From: JACVRW01 sp963764665
GTDB lineage: Bacteria > Actinomycetota > Thermoleophilia > Solirubrobacterales > Thermoleophilaceae
Length of the DNA: 64,000 bases
Assembly (NCBI GenBank): GCA_963764665.1
Contig: CAVXTL010000022.1
Span: 62,001-126,000 of the forward strand
Direction of reading: 5' to 3'
How positions within the stretch are numbered: the first letter of the stretch is position 1; each line of letters opens with the position of its first letter. Positions 41,575 to 50,110 of the stretch are shown piece by piece. Under the pieces are notes generated by a model that ran no database searches, was not told the DNA's origin, and was given only the letters and a program-made list of their open reading frames with translations. Position numbers and translations under genes: made by a program.

Positions 41575-43065
41575 TCAGATGAGGTACTTACGCAGGATCT
41601 TCCCGAGTGGGCTCTTCGGGATCTCCTCGCGGAACTCCACGACCTGCGGCACCTTGAAGTTGGCGAGGTGCTCCTGGCAGTACGCGATCACCTCGCGCTC
41701 GTCCAACGCGTCGCTGGGCACCACCACGGCCTTCACGACCTCCTCGCCGGCCACCTTGCCCGGCACGCCCACCACGACGGCCTCGCCGACCTTGGGGTGG
41801 GCCACCACCACGTCCTCCACCTCGATCGGGTCGACCTTGTAGCCGCCCACTTCGATCAGCAGCTTCTTGCGGCCGGTGATGGAGAGCCGGCCCTCGTCGT
41901 CGACCTTCCCGAGGTCGCCGGTAATGAAGTAGCCCTCGCGGAACACCTGGCTGTTGAGCTCCTCCATGTCGGCGTAGCCGTTGGTGAGCCCGGGGGCCTT
42001 GACCGCCACCTCGCCGATGCTGCCGGTGGGCACCTGCTCGCCGTCGTCGTCCTCGATGCGCACCTGCACGCCGTCCACGGGCCGGCCGACCGACTCGAAG
42101 GTGGCCACCGGGTCCTCGTCCATGTTGGCGGTGAGCGTGCCCGCCTCCGTGCACCCGTAGAGCTGGCGCACCGGCACGCCGAACTTCTCGAAGAACGCGT
42201 CGAAGAACGGTCGCGGCAGGGCCGTGCCCGCCGAGAAGCAGAGGCGCAGCGAGGACAGGTCGGCCGAGGCGGGGGCCTCCGCCATCAGTCGGAAGTTGAA
42301 CGGCACCCCGGGGAAGATCGTGGCCTTCTCCTGCTCGAGCAGCTCGAGCGCCCGCTGGCGGCGCAGCAGGAACGGGTTGGGGTCCTCGAGGATCACGAGC
42401 GTGGCTCCGGTGGCCACGGCGGCGAACATGCAGCAGCCCATGCCGTAGGTGTGGAAGAGCGGGATCGCGCAGAAGATGCGGTCGCTCGAGTCGATCCCCA
42501 GGCCGGGGTAGTAATCGGCCTCGCCACCGCACTGGCCATGGGTGCGCGCCACCCGCTTGGGCCGGCCGGTGGAGCCCGAGGAGAACTGGTAGACGAGCGA
42601 CTCGTCCGGCGAGCGGGGCTCGAGCTTGGCCGGCTCGTGCTCCATCAGCATCTCGAGCGTGAGCGCCTGGCCGTGCGCCGAGCTGGTGGTGATCACCTGC
42701 GCCGGGCGCTCCCAGCCGGCCACGATCCGCTCGCAGACGCCGGCGCTGCGCTCGTCGCTGATCACGGCGCGCACCGCGCACTGGCGGAAGTAGAAGTCCA
42801 GCTCGTCCTGCTTGAAGGACGGGTTGACCGGCACCACCACCGCGCCCATGCCGGCGATCGCGAAGTAGCTGGCGATGAAGTCGGGATCGTTCGGCAGGAG
42901 CAGCGCCACGGCGTCGCCCGGCTCGATGCCCTGGGCGGCCAGGCCCGCCGCCAGCCGCTCCACGCGCTCGATCAGGTCGCCGTGGGTGACCCGCTCGTCG
43001 CGGTACACGATCGCCACGTCGTCCGGGCGAGCGGACGCGTTCTCGTAGAGAAGCTCCATCAACAT
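41575..43065 (-). CDS. AMP-dependent acyl ligase (ANL superfamily)
   Basis: A 496-residue adenylate-forming enzyme. The ATP loop is 'FSSGSTGRPKRVARTHGQ', the A5 motif 'YGCTEAGT', A7 'GDLGKVDDEG', A8 'GRKKLLIEVGGYKVDP', and the C-terminal catalytic Lys is in 'PKSPLGKILRKYLI'. Substrate preference cannot be read off. A free-standing acyl carrier protein gene ends only 20 bases upstream, and a GNAT acyltransferase gene precedes that. The ligase therefore probably loads an acid onto the carrier protein rather than onto CoA. pabAB lies 91 bases downstream on the same strand, so an aromatic amino acid such as pABA is a conceivable substrate; a fatty acid is equally possible. Confidence 0.9.
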   Translation of the reverse strand: MLMELLYENASARPDDVAIVYRDERVTHGDLIERVERLAAGLAAQGIEPGDAVALLLPNDPDFIASYFAIAGMGAVVVPVNPSFKQDELDFYFRQCAVRAVISDERSAGVCERIVAGWERPAQVITTSSAHGQALTLEMLMEHEPAKLEPRSPDESLVYQFSSGSTGRPKRVARTHGQCGGEADYYPGLGIDSSDRIFCAIPLFHTYGMGCCMFAAVATGATLVILEDPNPFLLRRQRALELLEQEKATIFPGVPFNFRLMAEAPASADLSSLRLCFSAGTALPRPFFDAFFEKFGVPVRQLYGCTEAGTLTANMDEDPVATFESVGRPVDGVQVRIEDDDGEQVPTGSIGEVAVKAPGLTNGYADMEELNSQVFREGYFITGDLGKVDDEGRLSITGRKKLLIEVGGYKVDPIEVEDVVVAHPKVGEAVVVGVPGKVAGEEVVKAVVVPSDALDEREVIAYCQEHLANFKVPQVVEFREEIPKSPLGKILRKYLI

Positions 43066-43085
43066 GGCGGTTACGGAATGAGGCG

Positions 43086-43340
43086 CTAGCCCCGGCCGTC
43101 CTGCTTGCGCGCCACGAACTCCTCGATGCGCACCACGCTCTCGAAGTTCTCCGGCGTGAGGTCCTCGTCACGCACCGAGATGCCGTAGCGCTCCTCGAGG
43201 AACGCCACGAGCTCCATGACGCCGTGGGAGTCCACGATCCCCTTGGCCAGGAGGTTGTCGTTGGGGTCCACCGCGGTGATCCCCCGGCCCTGGGAGAGCT
43301 CGCTGAGTATGAATTGCTCTACGTCGGTCGTGACGCTCAT
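43086..43340 (-). CDS. Acyl carrier protein (phosphopantetheine-binding)
   Basis: An 84-residue carrier protein. The attachment Ser is in 'LAKGIVDSHGVMELVAFLEE', a variant of the DSL motif with His in place of Leu. The four-helix layout and acidic surface are typical ('VRDEDLTPENFESVVRIEEF'). ATG 43340 was chosen because it gives the normal length; the longer frame to 43652 lies antisense-like within the GNAT gene. The ligase starts 20 bases downstream, the GNAT gene stops 58 bases upstream. It is not the fatty-acid synthase ACP, which would sit among fab genes. Confidence 0.9.
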   Translation of the reverse strand: MSVTTDVEQFILSELSQGRGITAVDPNDNLLAKGIVDSHGVMELVAFLEERYGISVRDEDLTPENFESVVRIEEFVARKQDGRG

Positions 43341-43398
43341 CTGGCTACACCGTAACGACAACCAGGGCGATTTGGGAAGCCCGCAGCGCTGGGCCGCA

Positions 43399-44136
43399 TC
43401 AACCCGGCGCCACCGGCGCCTCGGCGCCGGTGGTCCGCGCCTCGAGTAGCTCGGACTCGCCGGCCAGCGGCACGCGCCGGGTGAGCACGCGGCGGGCGGC
43501 CACCTTCCTGACGGGGCGGTAGCCGCGCATGCTGTAGAGCCAGCGAGCCGGCCTGTTGTCCGCCACCACGTAGCCCCAGAGCGTCTCGTAGCCGAGCTCG
43601 CGCAGCCTCGTCTCGACCTTGTGGAGGAACTCGACGGAGTTGCCCCCGCCACGGTGCTCCTCCAGCAGGAAGAAGTCGAATCCGTAGACCGCGCGGTCGT
43701 CCAGCTCGATTTCCAGCCCGTAGTTCTCGATGTCGCGGTGCCGCGGCTCGATGCTGCGGTCCACCCACCAGTAGTAGCCCACGAGCTCCTCCCCCACGTA
43801 GCCGGCGTAGCCGCGGTAGCCCTGGCTCACGTCGTTCACCGCGCGGGCGTTGGCCTTGGAGTCGCAGCGCCGCCGGTTGAACTCGAACAGGGCGGGAAGG
43901 TCGTCCGGCCGCAGCTCCTCGATCCGCAGCGACTCGGAGAACGCCATCTCGGTGGCCTCGCGAAGGTCCTTGCGGAGCACCACGATCTCCTCGCGCGAGA
44001 AAGCAGCGGACCTGGCGCGCGCCGCGACCCTGCGAAGCAGCTCTCGCGACCCGTGCCGGCGGTGCAGGCAGCGAAAATCGGAGACGCTGGACGCGAGTGG
44101 TCCCTGTTGTGGCGATTGAGAAGTCTGGACGCTCAT
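43399..44136 (-). CDS. GNAT family acyltransferase
   Basis: A 245-residue protein. The N-terminal 75 residues are basic and helical with 'CLHRRHGSRELLRR'; the GNAT domain follows ('IEELRPDDLPALFEFNRRRC', then 'GYAGYVGEELVGYYWWVD'). The acyl-donor binding region is 'VYGFDFFLLEEHRGGGNSVE', with the R/Q-x-x-G-x-G/A loop replaced by HRGGGNS. 'LWGYVVADNRPARWLYSMRG' is the C-terminal GNAT signature. As first gene of a set with a carrier protein and a ligase, it probably takes the acyl group from the carrier protein and puts it on an amine. That function is inference. It is divergent from pabC. Confidence 0.85.
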   Translation of the reverse strand: MSVQTSQSPQQGPLASSVSDFRCLHRRHGSRELLRRVAARARSAAFSREEIVVLRKDLREATEMAFSESLRIEELRPDDLPALFEFNRRRCDSKANARAVNDVSQGYRGYAGYVGEELVGYYWWVDRSIEPRHRDIENYGLEIELDDRAVYGFDFFLLEEHRGGGNSVEFLHKVETRLRELGYETLWGYVVADNRPARWLYSMRGYRPVRKVAARRVLTRRVPLAGESELLEARTTGAEAPVAPG

Positions 44137-44219
44137 GGCGGGGAGGTCCGGGTGGAAACAACCCTGCAGATCCGACTCTTCATCCTAGTATGGGCCGGAC
44201 GGGTCGTACCCCAGACACC

Positions 44220-44981
44220 ATGAACGTTCACACCGGGCAATCGGATCACCAGGTCGTGAAGATGGACGGCCCGCTGCCGGATTCCAACCTCGGCGTCTTC
44301 GAGACCATGCTCGTCCTGGAGGGGCTGCCGGTGGAGCTGGATGCCCACCTCGCGCGCCTCGAAGCGAGCCTCGGCGAGCTGTTCGGCCTGTCGCTTCCGG
44401 CGGATGCACGCGACCTCGTGTTCGCGTCGGCCGCGGACACGGCGCTGGGCCGGCTGCGCCTCGACGTGTCCCCCAACCAGGGCAACTCCGTACGGGTCGC
44501 GGACGTGGACGAGGCGATCGTGTTCCCGTCCTTCGACCAGGTGCTGGAGCTGGCCCTGGTGGCGGTGCCGGGCGGCATCGGGGCCCACAAATGGGCCGAC
44601 CGGCGACTGCTGGAGCAGGCGGAGAGCGACGCCGCCGCGGCCACGCCGCTGATCCTCGACGCCGACCACGCCCTTCTGGAGACCTCGCGCGGCAGCCTGT
44701 TCCTCGTGCGCGACGGTGTGCTGTGGACGCCGCCCGCCGACGGGCGCCTGCTGCCCGGCGTCACGCGGGCACGCGTGATCGAGGTGGCCGGGGCGGCGGG
44801 CATCGAGGTGCGGCAGGAGAATCTGTCTCTGGAGCGCCTGCTCGATGCCGACGAGGCCTTCGCGACCGGGGCCGTGCGAGGCGTGGAGCCGATCGGGGCC
44901 GTGCGGGGCCTGCACCGGTGGGACGAGGGCGAGCTCACGCCGCGGATCTCCGCGGAACTGCGCAGCCTCTGGTTCGGCTAG
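44220..44981 (+). CDS. pabC: Aminodeoxychorismate lyase-like class IV aminotransferase
   Basis: A 253-residue fold-type IV PLP enzyme. The PLP Lys is in 'GGIGAHKWADRRLLEQA', and phosphate contacts lie in 'LLETSRGSLFLVRDG' and 'AVRGVEPIGAV'. The N-terminal 'DSNLGVFETMLVLEGLPVEL' is shared by 4-amino-4-deoxychorismate lyases and branched-chain aminotransferases. With pabAB 4.5 kb away on the other strand, lyase function giving p-aminobenzoate is most likely. The start is ATG 44220, without a strong ribosome site; the frame upstream is not conserved. The stop shares CTAG with smpB. D-amino acid aminotransferase activity is a less likely alternative. Confidence 0.85.
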   Translation: MNVHTGQSDHQVVKMDGPLPDSNLGVFETMLVLEGLPVELDAHLARLEASLGELFGLSLPADARDLVFASAADTALGRLRLDVSPNQGNSVRVADVDEAIVFPSFDQVLELALVAVPGGIGAHKWADRRLLEQAESDAAAATPLILDADHALLETSRGSLFLVRDGVLWTPPADGRLLPGVTRARVIEVAGAAGIEVRQENLSLERLLDADEAFATGAVRGVEPIGAVRGLHRWDEGELTPRISAELRSLWFG

Positions 44982-45454
44982 AGGCGCTCGCTCAGCGCGC
45001 GGTCGATCTCGCGCTTCTGGTCGCGCTCCTTCAGCGAGCGGCGCTTGTCGAACACGTCCTTGCCGCGGGCCACGGCGATCTCCACCTTCGCGCGCCCACC
45101 CGAGAAGTACACCCGCGTGGGCACGATCGTCAGGCCCTTCTCGGAGGTCTCCCCCATCAGGCGCTCGATCTCGCGGCGGTGGAGCAGCAGCTTGCGCGGG
45201 CGCTCCGGCTCGTGGTTCTCGTGCGCGGCGGGCTTGTAGGGCGCCACGTGCATGTTGCGCAGCCAGACCTCGCCTTCGCGCACCTCGGCGTAGGCGTCCT
45301 TGAGCTGGACCCCGCCGTCGCGCATCGACTTGACCTCCGAGCCCTGGAGCTGGATCCCGCACTCGAACCGGTCGAGCAGGTTGTAGCGGTAGCTCGCCTG
45401 GCGGTTGGTGGCCACGTCGCCCGCGGCCGCCTTGCGCTTGCCCTTCTTAGCCAT
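44978..45454 (-). CDS. smpB: SsrA-binding protein SmpB
   Basis: A 158-residue RNA-binding protein required for tmRNA function. Diagnostic sequences: 'ATNRQASYRYNLLDRFECG', 'GIQLQGSEVKSMRDGGVQLK', 'WLRNMHVAPY' and 'PRKLLLHRREIERL'. The basic C-terminal tail reaches the ribosome decoding centre. ATG 45454 gives the usual length. The gene overlaps the preceding secreted-protein gene by 8 bases and is last in a run with the RNB nuclease, S41 protease and probably ftsEX, an arrangement frequent in related actinobacteria. Its RNA partner is at 34655-35021 in this window. Confidence 0.96.
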   Translation of the reverse strand: MAKKGKRKAAAGDVATNRQASYRYNLLDRFECGIQLQGSEVKSMRDGGVQLKDAYAEVREGEVWLRNMHVAPYKPAAHENHEPERPRKLLLHRREIERLMGETSEKGLTIVPTRVYFSGGRAKVEIAVARGKDVFDKRRSLKERDQKREIDRALSERL

Positions 45455-46268
45455 TCGGCTTCGGGCGCTTCGCGTAGCCGATCCGCTTGAGGAAGCGGTC
45501 CACCCGCTTGACGTAAGCCGGCTCCACCTCTCCCCGGCGCACGGCGCGGAGCAGCGTCCTGCGTGCGGCGCCGCGCTCCCCGAGGCGATAGCGATCGGCC
45601 GCGTACGCCGCCAGGATGCCACCGACGTTCACGTCGCGCTCGCGCACGCGCTGGTAGAGGCGCAGCGCCTTGCGGGCGTCCGCGCGCAACCAGCGCCGGT
45701 AGCTCGGCGTCACGTCCGTCAGGCGCCCTTCGCCGAGGCGGAAGTACTGGATCGGCAGGTAGGACTCGGCGTAGGAGGAGAAGGCGTACCCGAAGCGCGC
45801 GTCGCGGCTGCGCAGCTCCACCGTGCCGTCGCGCCCCACGTCCTGGATCCGGTAGCCCGCGTCACGCCAGTTGCGGCGCACGCGCGCGTACTTGCCGGTG
45901 CCCTCCTCGAACGTGTAGATCGTGGAGAAGGCGCAGCAGTGCGCCCCGCCGGTGAAGAGGTCGACGATCACCTCCGGCTCGCGGTCCGCGTCGAGGTCGC
46001 GGAGGCGGACCGAGTCCTGCTTGGCCGCGATGCCCGAGGGCACAACCCCACAGGGCTCCTCCGGGCAGCCGGGCCCGACCGCCCTGTCCACCAGCGTGAG
46101 GCCGTCGCGCACCACCTTCAGGTGGAAGTCCGAGTACCTCTTGCCGTCGCGCTCATAGGTGAACTCGGCGGTCACGACGCCGGAGCTGACCTTCTCGGAC
46201 ACGGGCTCGGCGTAGGCCGGAGCCGCGAGCACGAGCGCTCCGAGGCAGGCTGCGAAGAAGCGGATCAC
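45447..46268 (-). CDS. Secreted protein of unknown function
   Basis: A 273-residue protein from GTG 46268 with a Sec signal peptide ('VIRFFAACLGALVLAAPAYA'). The mature domain contains 'VRLRDLDADREPEVIVDLFT', an FG-GAP/integrin-like calcium-type repeat, then 'GGAHCCAFSTIYTF' with a Cys pair. A basic helical C-terminal third of about 80 residues follows. Similar proteins with an 'LDGDGEPEV' loop plus a 'GGAHCC' motif occur in many bacteria without known activity. It sits between the RNB nuclease and smpB with overlaps at both ends, so it is translationally linked to them. Confidence 0.8.
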   Translation of the reverse strand: MIRFFAACLGALVLAAPAYAEPVSEKVSSGVVTAEFTYERDGKRYSDFHLKVVRDGLTLVDRAVGPGCPEEPCGVVPSGIAAKQDSVRLRDLDADREPEVIVDLFTGGAHCCAFSTIYTFEEGTGKYARVRRNWRDAGYRIQDVGRDGTVELRSRDARFGYAFSSYAESYLPIQYFRLGEGRLTDVTPSYRRWLRADARKALRLYQRVRERDVNVGGILAAYAADRYRLGERGAARRTLLRAVRRGEVEPAYVKRVDRFLKRIGYAKRPKPNG

Positions 46269-47986
46269 GCGCCGACTATAGGCGCTAGATCCACCCGCCC
46301 GCGCGGCGCGTCCACGCGCTCGACGGTGACCTCGATCGGGTCGCCGAGGCGCAGCGCCCCGCGCGAGGACTCGGTCACCAGCGCCGTGCCGAACTCGTTG
46401 AGCGTCCACCACTCGCGCATGCGGCGCACGCCCATGAACCCCTCGAACCCGGCGTCGCCGAAGCGCACGAAGGCGCCCTTCTCGATCAGCCCCACGACCT
46501 CGCCCTCGAACACGGGCTCCTCGCCGGGACCGGCCTCCGCCAGGCGGCGCTCGAGCAGGAAGGCCAGGCATACGTCGTCGGCCTTGCGCTCGATCTTCAT
46601 CGCCTCGCGCTCCAGCGCCGAGGTGTGCACCCCGAGCTCGTCGAGCTCGGACGCCGGGGTGGCGGTGTGATCGATGCCGAGGCCCTGAAGCAGCGCGCGG
46701 TGCGCCACCACGTCGGGAAAGCGCCGGATCGGCGACGTGAAGTGGGTGTAGCGCGCGCTCGCGAGGCCGGCGTGGCCGAGGTTGCGCGGCGTGTAGTAGG
46801 CCTGCTTGAGCGCACGCAGCACCAGTACGCCGATGGCGCGGCGGTCGGGCGCCTCGCGAGCCACGATCCTCGACATCTCGGTGGCCGCGTCGGCGGCCTG
46901 CTGCGGGGTCATGTTCTTCGGCAGCGGCGGCGTGGGGATGTCGAGGCTGGCCAGTTGGTCGGCCAGGAACTCGACCGAGCGAGGCTCGGGGCGCTCGTGC
47001 ACCCGGTACAGCGTCGGCAGCTTGCGGTCCTCGAGGTACCCGGCCACCTGCTCGTTGGCCAGCACCATCAGCGCCTCGATCAGGCTGTGCGACTCGGTCT
47101 GCTCCTCCTGGCGCACGCCGGTCACGTGGCCCTCGCCGTCGAACTCGAAGACCGGCTCGGGGCCGCCGATGGCCAGCGAGTCGCGGCGCGCGTGGAGAGC
47201 GCGGGCCACCTCGCGCGCCGCCTCGAGCGGCGCGGCCCAGGGCTCGGCGGCGCGCTCGCGCCCGGCGAACACGGCGTCCACCTGCCCGTAGGTGAGCCGG
47301 GCGTCACTGCGTACGCGCGAGCGGTGGAAGGCCACCTTGCGGACCTCGGCGCCCTCCATCTCGAGCTCGACCGTCACGGCCAGCTTCTCCTCGCCCGGGC
47401 GCAGCGAGCAGGCGCGGTTCGAGAGCACCTCCGGGAGCATCGGCTCCACCGCCCCGGGCACGTACACGCTCGTGGCGCGGCGGGTGGCCTCGCGTTCCAG
47501 CGGCCCGCCGGGACGCAGGTAGGCGGTCACGTCGGCGATGTGGACCCAGAGGCGGACGCGCCCGTTCTCGCGCGTGGCCGAGACCGCGTCGTCGAAGTCC
47601 TTGGCGTCGTCGGGATCGATCGTGAACGTGGGCAGGTCGGTGAGGTCCACGCTGGCGTCGGCGGCGAACGGGTCCTCCGTGGCCGCCACCCCCTCGGCCT
47701 CGGCCGCGCGGCCGTAGTTGCGGTGGAGTCCGCGATCGAGCATCAGGCCCTCCACCACGTCGCGAGCGCGGTCGGGGCGCCCGAGCACGCGCACCACCCT
47801 TGCGCCGCGCTTGCCGGAGCCCACCAGCACCAGGTCGCCCGGGCCGGCGCCGCCGCGCTCCACGGCGGTGCGGGGGCCGGGGCCGAAGAGCGGCTCGCCC
47901 ACCAGGAAGCGGCCGCGCTTCTCGAGCACCGCCACGAACGGGGCGTCCGGGCGGCGCGCGGCGCGCCGCGTGCCGGCGGCGGTCAC
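46265..47986 (-). CDS. RNB domain ribonuclease (RNase II/R family)
   Basis: A 573-residue exoribonuclease. The N-terminal OB-type part ('FVAVLEKRGRFLVGEPLFGP') is followed by the RNB domain with 'FTIDPDDAKDFDDAVSATRE', whose Asp residues bind catalytic Mg. Later come 'LPEVLSNRACSLRPGEEKLA', 'HFTSPIRRFPDVVAHRALLQ' and a C-terminal S1 domain ('VGLIEKGAFVRFGDAGFEGF'). It degrades RNA 3' to 5'; RNase R also works with tmRNA, and smpB is two genes downstream. Start is GTG 47986, overlapping the S41 stop (GTGA). A much longer open frame through the S41 gene arises only from the frameshift there. Confidence 0.93.
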   Translation of the reverse strand: MTAAGTRRAARRPDAPFVAVLEKRGRFLVGEPLFGPGPRTAVERGGAGPGDLVLVGSGKRGARVVRVLGRPDRARDVVEGLMLDRGLHRNYGRAAEAEGVAATEDPFAADASVDLTDLPTFTIDPDDAKDFDDAVSATRENGRVRLWVHIADVTAYLRPGGPLEREATRRATSVYVPGAVEPMLPEVLSNRACSLRPGEEKLAVTVELEMEGAEVRKVAFHRSRVRSDARLTYGQVDAVFAGRERAAEPWAAPLEAAREVARALHARRDSLAIGGPEPVFEFDGEGHVTGVRQEEQTESHSLIEALMVLANEQVAGYLEDRKLPTLYRVHERPEPRSVEFLADQLASLDIPTPPLPKNMTPQQAADAATEMSRIVAREAPDRRAIGVLVLRALKQAYYTPRNLGHAGLASARYTHFTSPIRRFPDVVAHRALLQGLGIDHTATPASELDELGVHTSALEREAMKIERKADDVCLAFLLERRLAEAGPGEEPVFEGEVVGLIEKGAFVRFGDAGFEGFMGVRRMREWWTLNEFGTALVTESSRGALRLGDPIEVTVERVDAPRGRVDLAPIVGA

Positions 47987-49156
47987 GGACCTTGCCGCAG
48001 AACGGTGTCGAGCGCTACGGGCAGCGCCTCGTCGCGCTTGGTGTCCGGGTCGTCCTTGGCCTTGACCTGAGGCTGGAGCCCCTTGGTGGTGATCGTCTTG
48101 CCGCTCGGCAGGTAGTAGTTGGCCACCGTCAGGTCGAGCACGCCGCCGTTCGAGAGGTCGATCACCTCCTGCACGAGGCCCTTGCCGTAGGTGCGCGTGC
48201 CCACCACCGTCGCGCGCCCGCGGTCGCGCAGGGCGCCCGTGACGATCTCCGAGGCGCTGGCGCTGCCCCTGTCCACCAGCACCACCACCGGCACGGTCTT
48301 CGGGTATCGCGTCGCCCACGGCGTCCTCGGTGCGGTTGGGACGGCTGCGGCCGCGCACCGACACGATCCGGCCGTCCTCGATGAAGATGCTCGACACCAG
48401 CACGGCCTCCGACAGCAGGCCGCCGCCGTTGCCCCGCAGGTCGAGAACGATGCCGTCCACCCGCTGCCTGATGAGCCGGTCCACCTGCTCCTTCACGAAG
48501 CCGTGCGCGCCCGCGCTGAACCCGGCGAGGCGCACGACGCCGACCTTGCGGCCGTTGCGCTCCACGACCCGGCCCTCGGCCACCGGGATCTCGATCCGCT
48601 CACGCTCCACGCGCACGGTGCGCCGCTCGCCGCCGCCGCCCGGGATCACGGCGAGGCTCACCCGCGTGCCCTCGGGACCCTTGATCCGCGCGGTGGCCAC
48701 CTCGCTGTTCACGCCGGCTATCGAGCGTCCGTTCACGGCCACGATCAGGTCGTCGCGCTGGATCCCGGCGCGGCGCGCCGGTGACCGGTCGAACACGCGC
48801 AGCACACGCAGGCCGCGCTTGTCCTCCTCCACGCTCATCCCCACGCCCTCGAACTCGCCCCTGACCGAGTCGCGGAACTGGCCGGCCTCCTTGGGAGTGA
48901 GGTAGTGCGAGAACTTGTCGTCGAGCGAGTCCACCACGCCCTTCAGGGACGCATCCTCGAGCCGGTTCTCCTTGACGGGCCGATAGAAGTTGTCCTCGAT
49001 CGTGTCGATCACCTCTGCGCGCAGGGCACGGTCGTCGTCCACCAGCGCGTCGCGGATGGGATCGGGCAGGTTCTCCGGGTGCCCGCCGAGCCAGATGCCG
49101 GCGGCGAGCGTGACCAGTAGAGCTGCGATCAGGGACAGGATGCGAGAGGTGCCCAC
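47983..49156 (-). pseudogene. S41 family C-terminal processing protease, apparent frameshift
   Basis: Together about 390 residues in two frames. The first part, from ATG 49156, has a membrane anchor ('ILSLIAALLVTLAAGIWLGG'), a helical domain and a PDZ domain ('GVGMSVEEDKRGLRVLRVFD'). It continues into the protease core 'GIVLDLRGNGGGLLSEAV' up to 'EDAVGDAI'. The conserved continuation 'PVVVLVDRGSASASEIVTGA', with the catalytic Ser, then 'TYGKGLVQ' with the Lys, is in another frame and ends at 47983. One extra base near 48300-48305 explains it. A CtpA-like tail-specific protease, otherwise intact. Error or true mutation cannot be distinguished here. Confidence 0.85.
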
Positions 49157-49210
49157 AGCAGCAGTTGAGGGTAGTCGCCGGGCTTTCGGCTCTCTAAAGA
49201 GGAGAGAGGG

Positions 49211-50110
49211 CTAGACGCGCAGGAAGCGGCGGAGGGTGATGCCGCTGCCGATCGCCGACACGGCGATGGACGCGAACATCAGCACCACCACGAGCAGCGT
49301 GAAGTCGATCGTGTCGGGCCCGGCGAGCAGGGCAAACCGGTCCGAGAGCGGGTCGATGAAGGTCTCCTTGGCGATCGTGAGCAGCAGCACGGCCAGGAGG
49401 CCGCCGAAGAAGCCCACGATCACGCCCTCGATCACAAAGGGCCAGCGGATGAACCAGTTCGTGGCTCCCACCAGCTTCATGACCTCAACCTCGCGACGGC
49501 GGGCGAACACCGAGAGCCGGATCGTGTTCGCGATCAGGGCGATCGAGGCGAATATGAGCAGCGCGGCGAGCCCGGCGGTGAGCGCCTTCACCAGACCGGT
49601 GGCGGACAGGATCTTCTCCGTGTCCTCCTCGCGGTTGCGCACCTCGTCGATGGCCGCGAGCTGTGGCTGCCCGGCTGCCGTGAGCGAGCTCACGACCGAG
49701 TCGAGCTTGTCGGGGTCGTCCGGAGTCACGCGGAACGAAGCGGGCAGCGGATTGGTGCCGAGCAACTCGGCGCCCTCCTCGAAGGCCTTGGGGTTCTTCT
49801 CGCGAGCGCTGTCGAGCGCCTCGGCCTTGGAGATGAACTCCACCGACTTCACGCCGTCGGTGCCCTCGAGCGCCGCGCCGAGCTCGTCCTGCTGGGCCTG
49901 GGTGGCGGAGTCCTTCACGTAGACGTCGGCGACCACCCGGTTGCGCACCTCGTTGGCGGTGCCGGTGGTGGCCTGCACCACCGGGATGAACACGCCCAGC
50001 ACGAGCGCCGTGAGCAGCACGGTGAGAAGCGCCGCCAGCGCCGGCGCGGAGCTGCGGCGCAGGCCGCGGAGGGCCTCTTTCAGGAAGAAGCTGAAGGGCA
50101 CGGGCTTCAA
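49211..50110 (-). CDS. ftsX: Cell division protein FtsX
   Basis: A 299-residue membrane protein with the FtsX layout: an N-terminal cytoplasmic 'FFLKEALRGLRRSSAPALAA', TM1, a large extracellular domain (residues about 45-165), then three membrane segments. The typical 'ARRREVEVMKLVGATNWFIR' precedes TM3. With FtsE it couples ATP hydrolysis to activation of cell-wall hydrolases at the septum. The start is TTG 50110 overlapping the ftsE stop (TTGA). The S41 gene begins 54 bases further on the same strand. Confidence 0.95.
   Translation of the reverse strand: MKPVPFSFFLKEALRGLRRSSAPALAALLTVLLTALVLGVFIPVVQATTGTANEVRNRVVADVYVKDSATQAQQDELGAALEGTDGVKSVEFISKAEALDSAREKNPKAFEEGAELLGTNPLPASFRVTPDDPDKLDSVVSSLTAAGQPQLAAIDEVRNREEDTEKILSATGLVKALTAGLAALLIFASIALIANTIRLSVFARRREVEVMKLVGATNWFIRWPFVIEGVIVGFFGGLLAVLLLTIAKETFIDPLSDRFALLAGPDTIDFTLLVVVLMFASIAVSAIGSGITLRRFLRV

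Noticed and set aside
46265..49156. A single 963-residue S41 protease-RNB nuclease fusion
   Set aside because: The joining region is frame-shifted junk; the conserved protease C-terminal part is intact in another frame, and the nuclease has its own GTG start overlapping the protease stop.
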